Shown here piece by piece: positions 1 to 11,300 of a stretch of 64,000 nt of DNA. The stretch is from contig NW_024037053.1 of assembly GCF_015706575.1 (NCBI RefSeq), positions 1,178,001 through 1,242,000 on the forward strand. Reading direction: 5' to 3'. Source of the DNA: Patiria miniata. Taxonomy: Eukaryota > Echinodermata > Asteroidea > Valvatida > Asterinidae. Position numbers and translations under genes: made by a program. The first letter of the stretch is position 1. The number at the start of each line of letters is the position of its first letter. The notes below the pieces were generated by a model. The model was not told the origin of the DNA and did no database searches. It saw only the letters and a program-made list of their open reading frames with translations.

Positions 1-685
1 AGCTGCTGTTGGTGCCTCAGTTTTCGCCATCCTTACTACTTCCTCTTCCTAATGCCAGGTATACGACTACGAGTAGTCTTGTCTGCTATTAGAATCTGTC
101 GCAACACATCAAATGGAAGTTTCCTTATTATGTGCCAGGTTTTATTTCCCAGGTTTTTTTTGTTTTAAACAAGGGTTTGGCTGATGTATTCTCAGCTTTC
201 CAAACTGCAGGTAGGCACCCTAAGCGCTGTATTACATATCTGCCAGCAATTTTGAATGTAAATGTACATGTACCATTGGCAAGTGTAACTCTACGTGTGT
301 GAGTCTGTATACGGTGGTCCTAAAAATTAATGATGCCGAACTGCCATTTCTAGTGCCTGGAAATAATTTAGTTCAACAGATGTCAGTGGAATTATTATCA
401 GACTGTCTGCTTGAGCTGCAGCTAAAGTGAGTCTGCATTTTGTAATGTAGGAAAGGCCTTGTCAAGGAGGTATAATTTCAATAATCATTAAAAAATGGGA
501 ATTTGCCATTATTTGATTGCATCTATCTTTCCGGATTATACTGCAAATTTCTTGAACAGTAAAAGCTTTCATGCCATATGCCGTATATTTCCTCAGATTC
601 CACCGCTTACAAAAAAAAAAAAATGGAAAAAAGAAATTTGTAGACCAAACGCTATAAGCCTCCTACTACTATAAACGGTCACAGA

Positions 686-961
686 CAGTCAAAATTTCCA
701 TCCACTTTGCCTGCTATACTTTTAACACAGGCTAGTCACCAACAGTCAGATCATATGTCAAGCAAGCACTGTGACTAGTCAAACTCAGTCAACAGACCAT
801 GAACAAAGCAGGCAAGTTGTGGGCACAGCTGGCTTATCAATCACCCACAGTCAACGCAAAGCTGTATCAAGTTACATAAACAGTCACAGCCAGTCATCAA
901 GTGCTTTATGTAGGCTGTGAATTCTTAACTGTTGAAAACATCACTTGATTGATTTTGACTG
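686..961 (-). mobile_element. Non-autonomous TIR element, family A copy 1
   Basis: About 276 bp bounded by the inverted ends CAGTCAAAAT and ATTTTGACTG. Internal stretches such as gactagtcacagtgcttgct (seen here in reverse complement) recur at 23351-23610 and 29635-29894, so this is a dispersed family with three copies in the window. No coding capacity. I cannot assign a superfamily because no clear target duplication is visible. Confidence 0.7.
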
Positions 962-1539
962 AAAGGACAACTTGACGCACAATGTATGTTTGCATCGGAG
1001 GGTTACTTAATAAGCTCCAAGGTACCGGTATTCCATTGCTCAGTAAGAAGAAATTTAGCTTTTATTAATGGCATGTATATCCATTTTTTTTGTTTCCAAA
1101 TGTGCATAAGCCGCTTTTGATTCTGAACATTGAGTTAACTAATAATCCAAAACAAACGGATGTTTCATTCATTTTAATGCCGGCTCGCTGAATTCACTAT
1201 TTTTTTAAAAAAATAAATGAGAGATGTGTTGTATTAAGTATTGGCCTTGTGGGATCTCTCTCACAGATCTGTACCAGGATATTTATATTTATAATTTGAG
1301 TGTTTGCAGAAAATAATAATGGCATTGCGATGTATCCAATCAGTGTTTTGCAAGGACTTTGTGCAGGAATTAACTGTTGTCTATAACTACATGATATTGA
1401 ATTGAGAATACATTGCATGCAATTGCACACTGTAAAAGTACTAGTGAGGACCCATACTGTTTCCTTTTTGTTCCTATTGTTTGGACTTGGAACTTTTTTT
1501 AATGTTTTTTCTGGAAAAGTGTGTATGTGTTCTACATAA

Positions 1540-1725
1540 TCCTCGAGGACCGACACACAAAGGGAGACAACAAATCCGTCCAGTCCTCGGGCGTTGGGTC
1601 TTTTTTGGTTGGAAATGGTCCTCTGTAGTAAGTTTGTGTGCTTAAAGTCTATGCGAAAGTGTTATGTATTACAGGGACAAGGGGGAAACACAAAGCATTG
1701 TCCTCGATAGTATAGTAAAACAAGA
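1540..1725 (+). repeat. Dispersed repeat family B (TCCTCGA-box), copy 1
   Basis: This stretch shares ordered blocks with 22141-22302. Both contain three TCCTCG motifs, a gggacaa(g/a)ggg(g)aaacacaaagc block, and the end block tagtatagtaaaaca. The order and spacing are the same, so the two are copies of one dispersed repeat in the same orientation. No ends or duplications could be defined. Confidence 0.6.
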
Positions 1726-2092
1726 GTATGTGTGACACTGACAGTGCGTGTGCAAGACCAATTTTTAGATGAAATACGCAGATCTACAAAGTCTGATTTG
1801 TTTTAACACATGGCATCAACAATTGCAGTTTCAGTTTGACATTGACTGTTAATTACATATATGTGCCCTGACAAATTTGTTCCCTACTACTGAAATGTCT
1901 GTAGTATGTATCAGCTCAAGTTCTAGATGGAGCATGCATAAAAAATGTGATTACACAGTGGTGAAGTGTGCACTTGTAAATGTCCTCGAATAACAACAAT
2001 TGCCCTTGCATTTTTATTGCTGCTAAGTTGCCCTTATACTACTTTATGCACAGTTTAATCTTGTGTGGTTTATGTGAACTACATGTGAATTT

Positions 2093-2218
2093 AGAAATAA
2101 TAGTTACCTTTCAGAGTCTGATTTTGTTAAGCATGACGTAGCTTTCAGACTCTGAAAGGTAACTATTATTTCTACATATATATCAATATGACAGAGTCTA
2201 ATATCAGTCTCCATGCTG
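2093..2218. repeat. Perfect hairpin insertion flanked by 14-bp direct repeats
   Basis: A 30-bp stem (2092-2121 pairing with 2145-2174, no mismatches) encloses a 23-nt loop. The surrounding segment is bracketed by the direct repeat CTACATGTGAATTT at 2079-2092 and 2219-2232, which looks like a target-site duplication. It lies just upstream of the first coding exon of the acyl-CoA synthetase gene. It could be a small foldback transposon; a 14-bp duplication is long for a cut-and-paste element. Confidence 0.65.
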
Positions 2219-2313
2219 CTACATGTGAATTTCTTTTCATTCTAAGGTTATGTATATTTCAAATTTTTTCTTCAGATCAAAAGGATGCCTGACATTCTGA
2301 TGCTACTGTGAAA

Positions 2314-5300
2314 ATGGCTGCCATTTTGAAACAGTGTCGGCTGTTGCACATTGGTCAGTTTCGCCAAAGCATACGCCAACTGCACCTCAACTCAAGAAAA
2401 CTTGTTTGGGCATCCAACAAGACACTTAGGAGCTATACTCCATGCTGTACCAGGACATCACATCCGTTAAAAGTAGCTGCGTCACACCAGCCAGTGAGAA
2501 CATTCCTGTCTGCACTGTCAGCCACTGGTTTCAATGATTACGAACTTGGTAGACGTCAGTTTCAGCTGGACGTTCCTGAGTACTTCAACTTCGCCAGTGA
2601 TGTTCTGGACGTTTGGGCGCAAAAAGAACAGGTGCAGATTTAAATGCAAGTGATTAAAAAATAATAATAATTATGTTCCTGACATTAGAAACTTGCAACT
2701 TGTCTACTTTTAATGATCAGATTGGATTGATCAATAGATAAACTGGTTGATAAAGTCATTGGGTCAATCAAATTGGTTAATTTCACTTAACTAACTGGTT
2801 AGTTATCATCAAGCCATTAACCCTTACTCTCTGAGGGTAGTTTACTGCATGTCAGTTGGTTATGCCAATGCCCTCCAGCTGCAGTTAATTGGAGGATAAA
2901 CTATCTTGACTGTGAAGGCTCCAATTGGCAGGAGTTGGAGGCCCTGGAGGGTGCCTGATACTGACCAGCTGGGGGCACTCACTTTGTTATCAGAGGACTC
3001 TCATTGTTCTCTGTGGCATGTATTGGAGTGCCTGTCCAGTTACCCTTGAAATGACATGGCAGATATTGGAGGGCCATGCAAAAAACATAGGAGATTTTCT
3101 TGAGGCACATATTGGCATGCGTTGGAGGGTCTAGTAGGGTAAGGGTTAACCCTCCTATGGAAGCATACATGATAATTGCTTTAATGTTTGATTATGAGTT
3201 TCATGAACAATTGATTTGTGTCTTCTTTTCTACAGGCAGGCACAAGGGGCTCCAAGACCCCTGCCTTGTGGTGGATTGACGACCATGGAAGTGATATCAA
3301 GTGGAGTTTTACAGATCTCCAGGACAAATCAAAGAAGTAAGGAAAAAGTGTAAAAGTTAAGAGGGCTGACTTTTCAGTCCTAGCTTTCTCCAAAGGCCTT
3401 TTTAGAAAAATCCTGCTGGGACTGAAATGTTGCATGCTGTTAATTTTAAAGATTTATACATTTCAGGGTAGGTCAGTCACTGAGCAGTTTGCAGCAGCTT
3501 TTCATTTCTCAAGTTAGAGAAAGAGGAATAAATTAAATCTGGTTCTTATCCATCAGTGCTAAATGTGATGGTTTAGACTATAAAGCTGCATTCTTTGAGA
3601 CTACTACCCATTTGCAAAGTTCGAAGCATTGCTAATGTTGCTAGCATCATGACATTGAGTGTGACCCCTGGCTATACTTGGCACATAAAGGTATATGGCG
3701 ACTGACTGGCGCGCCTTGAACGTTGGCAAGCTTAAGCCCCAACATCGGCGTCGATATCAGAATTGTTAATAATCAATATATCGGAAATCCAGTATCCAGA
3801 ATATTCGATATATATCGATTATCCCATGTAAAAGTTAAAGACTAGGAAGATGACACTTTGATTTGAAAAAAATCAAATTCTTAAGTCCCAATTTTTCATG
3901 GCTTTCTCTGGAGCATATTGCTCAAACTTTCTAAAACAAATCTCCGCACTGACAGTTTGTCCAGAACGGGCGGTTTCTTTTGAGGTTTTACATTGGGGAG
4001 ACCGCGAATTCCAGCGAACGCAGAGCACAAAGCGACGCCGCTTTAATTTCACGATGTTTTTATTTTGAGTCGCAAGCACAAGTTGCCGCCAAGGTTTATT
4101 TTATTAAATAGCAAACGTTAAAACACAAAGTAAAAGTGCAAATGGGAGATTTATTTTGACGATAGTCTTACGCATTTTCAATATATTCGATATCGTTCCT
4201 CAATATCGAAAATTTTGATATTTCGATTGATTAAAAAAGTGCTATCGGCTTTATCGATATCACAATAATATCGAATAATCGATTAATATCGATATATCGA
4301 CGGTGCTTAGCGGGATAGCTTTTAGTTTGATTTCATTTATTTCCACATCATAATTATAATAGTGAACAATTATAAACGGAATATACGATAAACGTGATGA
4401 ATGGTGAAGGCTAGCAGAAAGCCAAAGCTTGTACTTGGCCATATCCCGTAAGTAAACAATTAAAGTTTAAATTTAAAACTAGAGAAAAATGTTTAAACTT
4501 AAATAAGTAGACTTATAAATAACTGAATTATTACAAAAATAATAGTGATTAATATTGTAAAGATTAAACATTAGGGTGGTTTTACTAAGTGTTACTACTT
4601 TTATTGAAAGCATGGCACATGAAGTGGTTGATGTGGAACTGATTGTTGCAGATTGTTTCCCATTTCAATCAGAGTTTGTTTTATAACCAAATATTTAACA
4701 GAAAAAAAAAACAATTGGAGAAGAGAAGGCATTACAATTACTTTTGGACCAACTTTATTGATATTCTAACAGCTTGTACATGTACATAACAGAACGTTGG
4801 TTCAACACTGAACTTTAAATTTGGTTTTAAACTTTTGGTTTGTATTGTCAACAGAATCATTTCTTTGAAAAATCCATTATAGCGTATCAACAACTTGTGG
4901 AAATTAAGTCTGAATAAAAACATTTGAACAAATTTCTTTACTATGATAATGTATTTTATTATAGGGTGGCCAACATACTTACCAACGATTGTGACTTATC
5001 GAGGGATGAGTCTGTGACGGTCATACTACACAGAATTCCCGAATGGTGGCTTGTCAACATTGCCTGCTTACGCACTGGTAAGAAAACACACAGGCTAAAA
5101 ATGAATTCCTGAAGAACATGTTTCTATATGCGATAGTTTTAATATTCTTCAAACTTGGGGAGTCAGGTTGGCAATGTGATACTTCCCTCGCCTTCCACCG
5201 TTGTGACCGACATGGATTATGGGCTTATGGTCCCTGCTTGATTCCTTGCGTTTCCCTTGGAATGACATTTTGGGGTTGTCCTCCCACCAATACAAATGTT

Positions 5301-8300
5301 ATATCTACACTGTTTTTCTTTGTAAGGTTCTTTAGAAACTATAGTGCCGGTGGGCTTTTTGGAATCTTGTTCATCACCAGGTAGGATTAAATTTCAGTAT
5401 AGAAATGATGTTTACCCCAAAACACTTAAACCAAAAATTTAAATAGAATCCAATTTTAAAAATGATACTATGTATTTATGCATATGCAACCTGCCTTATA
5501 ATCTTGTATTTCTTGATCGCAATGACTAGAATCTATTTTTGTTTTTGGAGTAGTTATTTCATGCATTGTGTTTCTCTTGCGTCCAGGTACCATTCTAATC
5601 CCAGGTACTACACAGTTAACAGCACGGGACATCAGGTACCGTCTGCAAAGCTCGGAAACCGCTTGTATCATCACAGATGAACACACTGCTCCTCTTGTAG
5701 ATGAGGTAAAAACACATTTCCTATGCTATTCACTTTAGTATTCAGTATAAGAGTTGGCAATGTGTAGGCAACCTAGCTATCTCTACTTCGAGCAACGTTT
5801 TTCTCCTTAAATCAGTAGGTACATTTGTATAAATGTTCCTAACCTTGGTGTTTTTTCCCCCTCTTTTTGCATACAGTACATATCTGAGTGCCCCAGTGTG
5901 AAATCTAAACTGCTCATAAGCAGCAGTGGTGAATCTAGACCAGGATGGCTGGATTATCACGAACTGTACGAAAAAGCCGACAGTCAACACAAGGTGTGTT
6001 ATTCGCAATTGGTCCCTTGTACCATTTAAAAAGCATGCTACACTGTGTTGCCAAACATTCCAAGGGCGGATCCAGGGGGGGGGGGGCCAAAGGGGGCCAT
6101 GGCCCCCCCCAAAACGAAACCAATTTTTTTTTTTTTTTAATGTGACATCGCAATAAAGGCAGGCAATGAGTACACCACCATCTTTTCCTCAAAAAAAATT
6201 GGTTAAAGTGGTCAGAAATTGCCTCAGATCGCACCACAGAGCATCTAGAATCCAAAAAAATTTCGGGGCCCTCGCGGGCCCCAAACCCCACGCCGTCATT
6301 TTTTAGACCCACTTTTTTGGGGGACCTAAATTTTTTTTGGCCCCCCCCCCAAAATTGTGTTCTGGATCCGCCCTTGAAACATTCAGATACTTATTTCGCC
6401 TTTGGGACAGCCAAAGTGGAGTGTCATGGCCTGGCGGTCAAGAGCACCGGACTCATGCTCTGGTGTTTCAGAGGCAACAGTGGCATGGGTTCGAGCCTGG
6501 GTCTGAACACTTGTGCCCTTAAGCAAGGTACTTCAGATGGGATGTAAAGCCGTATGTCCCGTGTGTTGTGCAATGCAATGCAAGTAAAAGAACCCAGTAA
6601 CACTTATCGCTAAGAGAAGGGGTTTGCCCCGGTGCTTCTGGCCTCCTGTTAAAACTCCCATGCAGAGTATTTAGGAGAAGAGCCAACCAAGAACCGAGAA
6701 CCAAGAACAGCCCAGTTTTCCGCAGTTCTTTTCTCTTAATTAACAAAAAGTTGTTTTCATTTCACCAAAGTGTCTTGGTTTCTCAAATATGTAAGATGGT
6801 CCTTTGTAATTCAATGAATGATTTTATATTCTGGTTAAAAATAAAGTTTCAAGCCGTGAAATGTATTGGTTTTTCTTTCAGTGTGTCAAGACTCGTAGCG
6901 ATGAGTCAATGACAATGTTCTTCACCAGTGGAACTACTGGCAAGGCCAAGCTGGCTGTACACACACATGCTAGCTATGGTCTTGGTCACTTCATCACAGG
7001 AAAGTAAGTCAGAATATGTTTTCAAACAGGCTTCATGTGGTAAAAATAATTCAGCGTATTGCATGCTTTCGTCGAATGTAATCCGGGTTTACTGCAACAT
7101 TATGTCAGTAAAAGTACCGTGATAAGGGCAATTGTATTTTTGATATTGTCCTCATCTGGGCATTTTAACAAATTTCACTGGTTCCCGGTCAGTCAAGAGC
7201 TTAGAAACTCACAGTTGTCAACCAGTCAACAGAGCGTAGCACTTTCTGCATGACGTATTCGTTACTTCTGGAATTGTGTTGTCCATTTTCTGGCTAATAA
7301 AGCTTTCCCAGATGGTTACACCAAAATGGCTGTGGGTCTCACGGCAAACCAAAGTAGCGAAAAACTAGCTCAAGTTTACATTCAAACAGCCAAATCCAAA
7401 CTTACCCTTCAATCTCTTAATATCTCTCAGATACTGGTTGGATCTGACTCCAACTGACATCCATTGGAATATGTCCGACACCGGCTGGGCCAAGTCGGCC
7501 TACAGTAACTTCTTTGGTCCGTGGGCCCAGGGGGCGTGTGTCTTCATAAGCTACACGGCGAGGTTTGATCCTGTCCACACACTGGAGGTATAGGCAATAA
7601 AAATGATGATTGTGTACTTACGGGCCCTGTTCCTATTAAAGAACAAAATTCCGTTTTTAGGTCATTGGACTTGCCAAACTAGTTTACAGCAACATTTAAA
7701 ACCACCAGGAGTGTCGTGGGAAGAGGGCAGTGTTTTGATTTTTAGAGGGATATATTGACGATGAAGACTACAAAACGCAAAGCGAAATTAAAGATGGCGA
7801 TCACCGCGACGCACCATGATTGTGCAAAACCACATTGATTTGCATGGCATCAGCTACAAAATGGGCAAGAACCAATTTGATGGAATTTAGTTCCATGCTA
7901 AGCAGACAAGTCGCATGGTAGTCTCAATCAATTTAGATCTAACATTTTTATGTGGTAACCAGTTCTTACCAAGCAAAATTTTTTTTTTTTTTTAAAGATT
8001 AAAACAAATTGTCATATTTTTACTGTAAAAGTAAATTGTTACTTTATAATTTCTCTAACCAATTTTTCTTTTTACGCGGTGTGATTGTCTAATTTTTTTG
8101 GGGGTCAAAATATTAACGAGCTGAGGAAGTTTCAACAAGAAAATGAATTGCGAATCTCCCAGTAAATATCTGCTATTATTGCAAAGGTTGAAAAACAAAT
8201 TAGGTTGTTTGCAAGTTTATTCTGATTGAAGATCAAGATTTTCATAGTGAGGATCGGAATTTTATTGATGTTTTAAGTGATAATTTCCTACTCTTGTGTT

Positions 8301-11300
8301 CGATACAGCTGCTTCATAAGTACCCAGTCAGCACGCTCTGCGCGCCTCCCACAGCATACCGCATGATGGTGCTTGAAGATCTGAGCAAGTATAACCTCAA
8401 GTCAATCCGGCATACCGTCAGTGCTGGGGAACCCCTGGTGAGCAGAAACACATGTTGACGCTTGTTTTGTAATGTATGCTTCCTTGCTCTTGTTAACCAT
8501 TAACTTATTTGCATAAACATTGGTGAACCCACTGGTTACAGTTGTGAATACCGAAGTGAATACGTCACACGCACAAAATGTGTGTGAAAAACATTACAGC
8601 GCGTGATTCAGCCCGTGAACCAACACGCGCGCGTACTCCATTCGTTTGCACTACACTTTCTGGTTCTAAATGACGTCACACTTCGGTACTCCATAGGGTA
8701 ACAATCAAAGGCTATCAGGAATGGCTGAGCTACAGTTGTATATGTTTCACGAAATAACTTACCGTTTAAACGAGAATAGCTTTTGGATTACTTTAGCCCT
8801 GGTGAGAAGCCTCAAGGCTTTGATGCCCTTCTTTTTTTCTTCTCCTTTTGTGAGCAGAACCCAGAAGTGATGGAATCTTGGAAAGCAGGCACAGGCTCCA
8901 TGATTCATGAGGGATACGGACAGACAGAAACAGTTAAGTCAGAACATTGAAGCTTTTTAAAATGTTAACTTGTGTGTAAAGTCGGCCCCAGGTCGACCCA
9001 CGAAAATTGCGCCATGACGGAACCGTCGGCATCAAACACAAAAATAATGCTCAGGTCACAAAATTGAGAAATCGTGTGATTGTCGGGGAACGCGTCGCAG
9101 AAGCTGAATTTTTTCTACTCTTGGGACTATATCGTCGCAGTTTCCCTCAGGTCGCACAAAATCGGCGACTGAGTTGTTCCCGACGGTCGTAGCTCAAACA
9201 CAGCTTGATTCTGAAAAGTCAATCGGCGACTGATCTGTGTCGTCGCAAGGTCGACCTGAGGCCGGCTTTAGTGCTCAGACTACACCCCATTCATAAATTC
9301 TACATCCATATAAGGTTACTGCGACAAGATGCATTCAATTAGAGAAATTTCTATCCCTCTTATTAGCTGACTACCCTTGAAAATGCCTCTGCGTTGCAGG
9401 GCAGAGTTGCTCTCAAGTCAATCACAAATCATATCACAGGTCAGTCACAAGTTAAGTCACAGGCTACAGCAAATTGATTTCAATAGCTTTGTGGCCTAAC
9501 TTAAAAGGACATTTTCTTAAACTCTATACTGCTGGGATGGTTTCAGTCAAGGAAGAAAGCTCTGTACAGTCCACCTCCTTCATGCAAAAATGTAAGGTCA
9601 GTCCACAACAGTTAACGAATTGGTATCCTTTGTTTTACAGGTGCTACTGACAGGCATGTTCAGGTGTCTGGAGCCAAGATCAGGATCCATGGGTAAGGCA
9701 GCCCCTGGGTTTGATATCAGCATTGTGGACGAAGACGGTAACGAACTCCCTCACGGACAGGAAGGGGACATTGGGGTGAGAGTCAAGCCCCACCGTCCCG
9801 TTGGACTCTTCTCTCATTATGTGGTGAGTTGATGACCTGGTAGTTTGATATTACTCATAGAACTGTGTGACAAGGTCTCTAGGAACACAAGTTCAGGTAG
9901 TAATACATAGTTCACTTAAAATGTTTATTTCTAGATCTCATCTCATAGTTTATTACAAGTAACAGTTGATAAACATGTTATTAGTGTGTGTTTTGAGTGG
10001 GGGAGTGTGATCTGATACACCGTGCCCTCTGGAGACATGCACACAATAGGGAACAAAAGATTGTTTACGTCTCCTCAGGGCAATTTCTATAGATGAATAC
10101 ATCTCCACAAGGTTTTCACGAAATAGATATATGGATTTTACTTAATTTCCAAGGTATGTTGATCCATCGCAAATCAAAGAGTTTTAGAAAAGGAATATTA
10201 TGTCAAAATTTCAGCAAAGGAAATTAATTCTGGTTAAAGTAAGAGCATTTTTAAACTACAATTTCAAACTCGAAAACTTTACTACACGAGAACAAAGAAA
10301 TGTCTCAACAAGGATACAGATTCCAGTATGGGTGGCCTAGCTGTTTAGGGTTTGTGACCCATAATGAGAGGGTCAGGGGTTCGAATCCGGTTGATGGCCA
10401 CATGTGTCCTTGGGCAAGCTACTTCATCCCCACTTGCCTCTCACCCTGGAGTATAAATGGGTACCGGCATTAGCTGGGGAGTAACCTGCGATGGACTAGC
10501 ATCCTGTACAGGGGGAATAGAAATATTCTCAGTCCTTTCATGCCACTGAAACCAGGCATAAACCCCGGCCTGATGGGCCACATTGGCTTGTGACAGACTT
10601 TACCTTACTTTTTTTAATGAGCAGTAACTCATAATATAACCCCTAATGTTATGCCATGCCAGAATGATCCAGAGAGGACGGCCAGGGCATACCGTGGGGA
10701 TTTTTACCTCACAGGAGACCGAGCAGTCGCGGACGATGACGGTTACCTGTGGTTTGTTGGACGCGGTGATGACATCATCAACACATCAGGGTATGATGCT
10801 ATTAAATATTCCTCGATTCTGCAGATTGCTAAGTGCAACGGGTCTGTGGTTTCATTTGATTTTCATGTGATAGATCTGGTGATTTCTTAAATTTCTTTTT
10901 ATCGCAAAGTAATTTCATTATAAATTGCATGTGTTGATGTTTCAATAAGGTACCGGATTGGTCCATTTGAGGTAGAGAGCGCCCTCATTGAGCACCCGGC
11001 AGTAGCGGAATCGGCAGTTGTCTCCTCACCGGACCCAAAGAGGGGAGAGGTGATTTGTTTTATCAACATGTATACTTATTTTTAAAACACGAGTAACAGA
11101 AGTCAAGCAGTACTCACCGGGTAGCTGTGGCCAAGTTTTCAGTGGGGGCATTTGAGTAGCTCACCGGGATCGACTCGATTAAAGACAGATGGATAAGCCA
11201 CGTGATCATCATGCGATGTCCATGGCCGCGGCCATAACTACTGACAAAATGCCCGTTTCGTGTTGGGTATTTGAGATTAACTGCTTTTCAGTCAATTTAA

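Larger units (their letters stand above)
1..2275. other. Upstream non-coding region of the acyl-CoA synthetase gene
   Basis: No coding exon could be recognised on either strand. The stretch holds one copy of the CAGTCAAAAT-TIR repeat (686-961), one copy of the TCCTCGA repeat (about 1540-1725) and a perfect hairpin (2093-2218). A 119-codon open frame on the - strand (1556-1197) has no recognisable domain. The end of the stretch, around 2240-2275, is a pyrimidine-rich tract ending in ttcag, which looks like a splice acceptor. The ACSM transcript may therefore begin with a non-coding exon further upstream that I cannot place. Confidence 0.6.

Noticed and set aside
1197-1556. 119-codon open frame on the - strand
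   Set aside because: No domain, AT-rich composition, and part of it overlaps the family B repeat.
3873-4079. Transposase remnant in the TATCGAT-rich repeat
   Set aside because: The 68-codon frame is basic, but it has no zinc-finger or catalytic pattern that I can recognise.
5935-6312. 125-codon open frame on the - strand
   Set aside because: It runs across ACSM exon 5 antisense and the hAT-type MITE; the proline and lysine runs come from the element's homopolymers.
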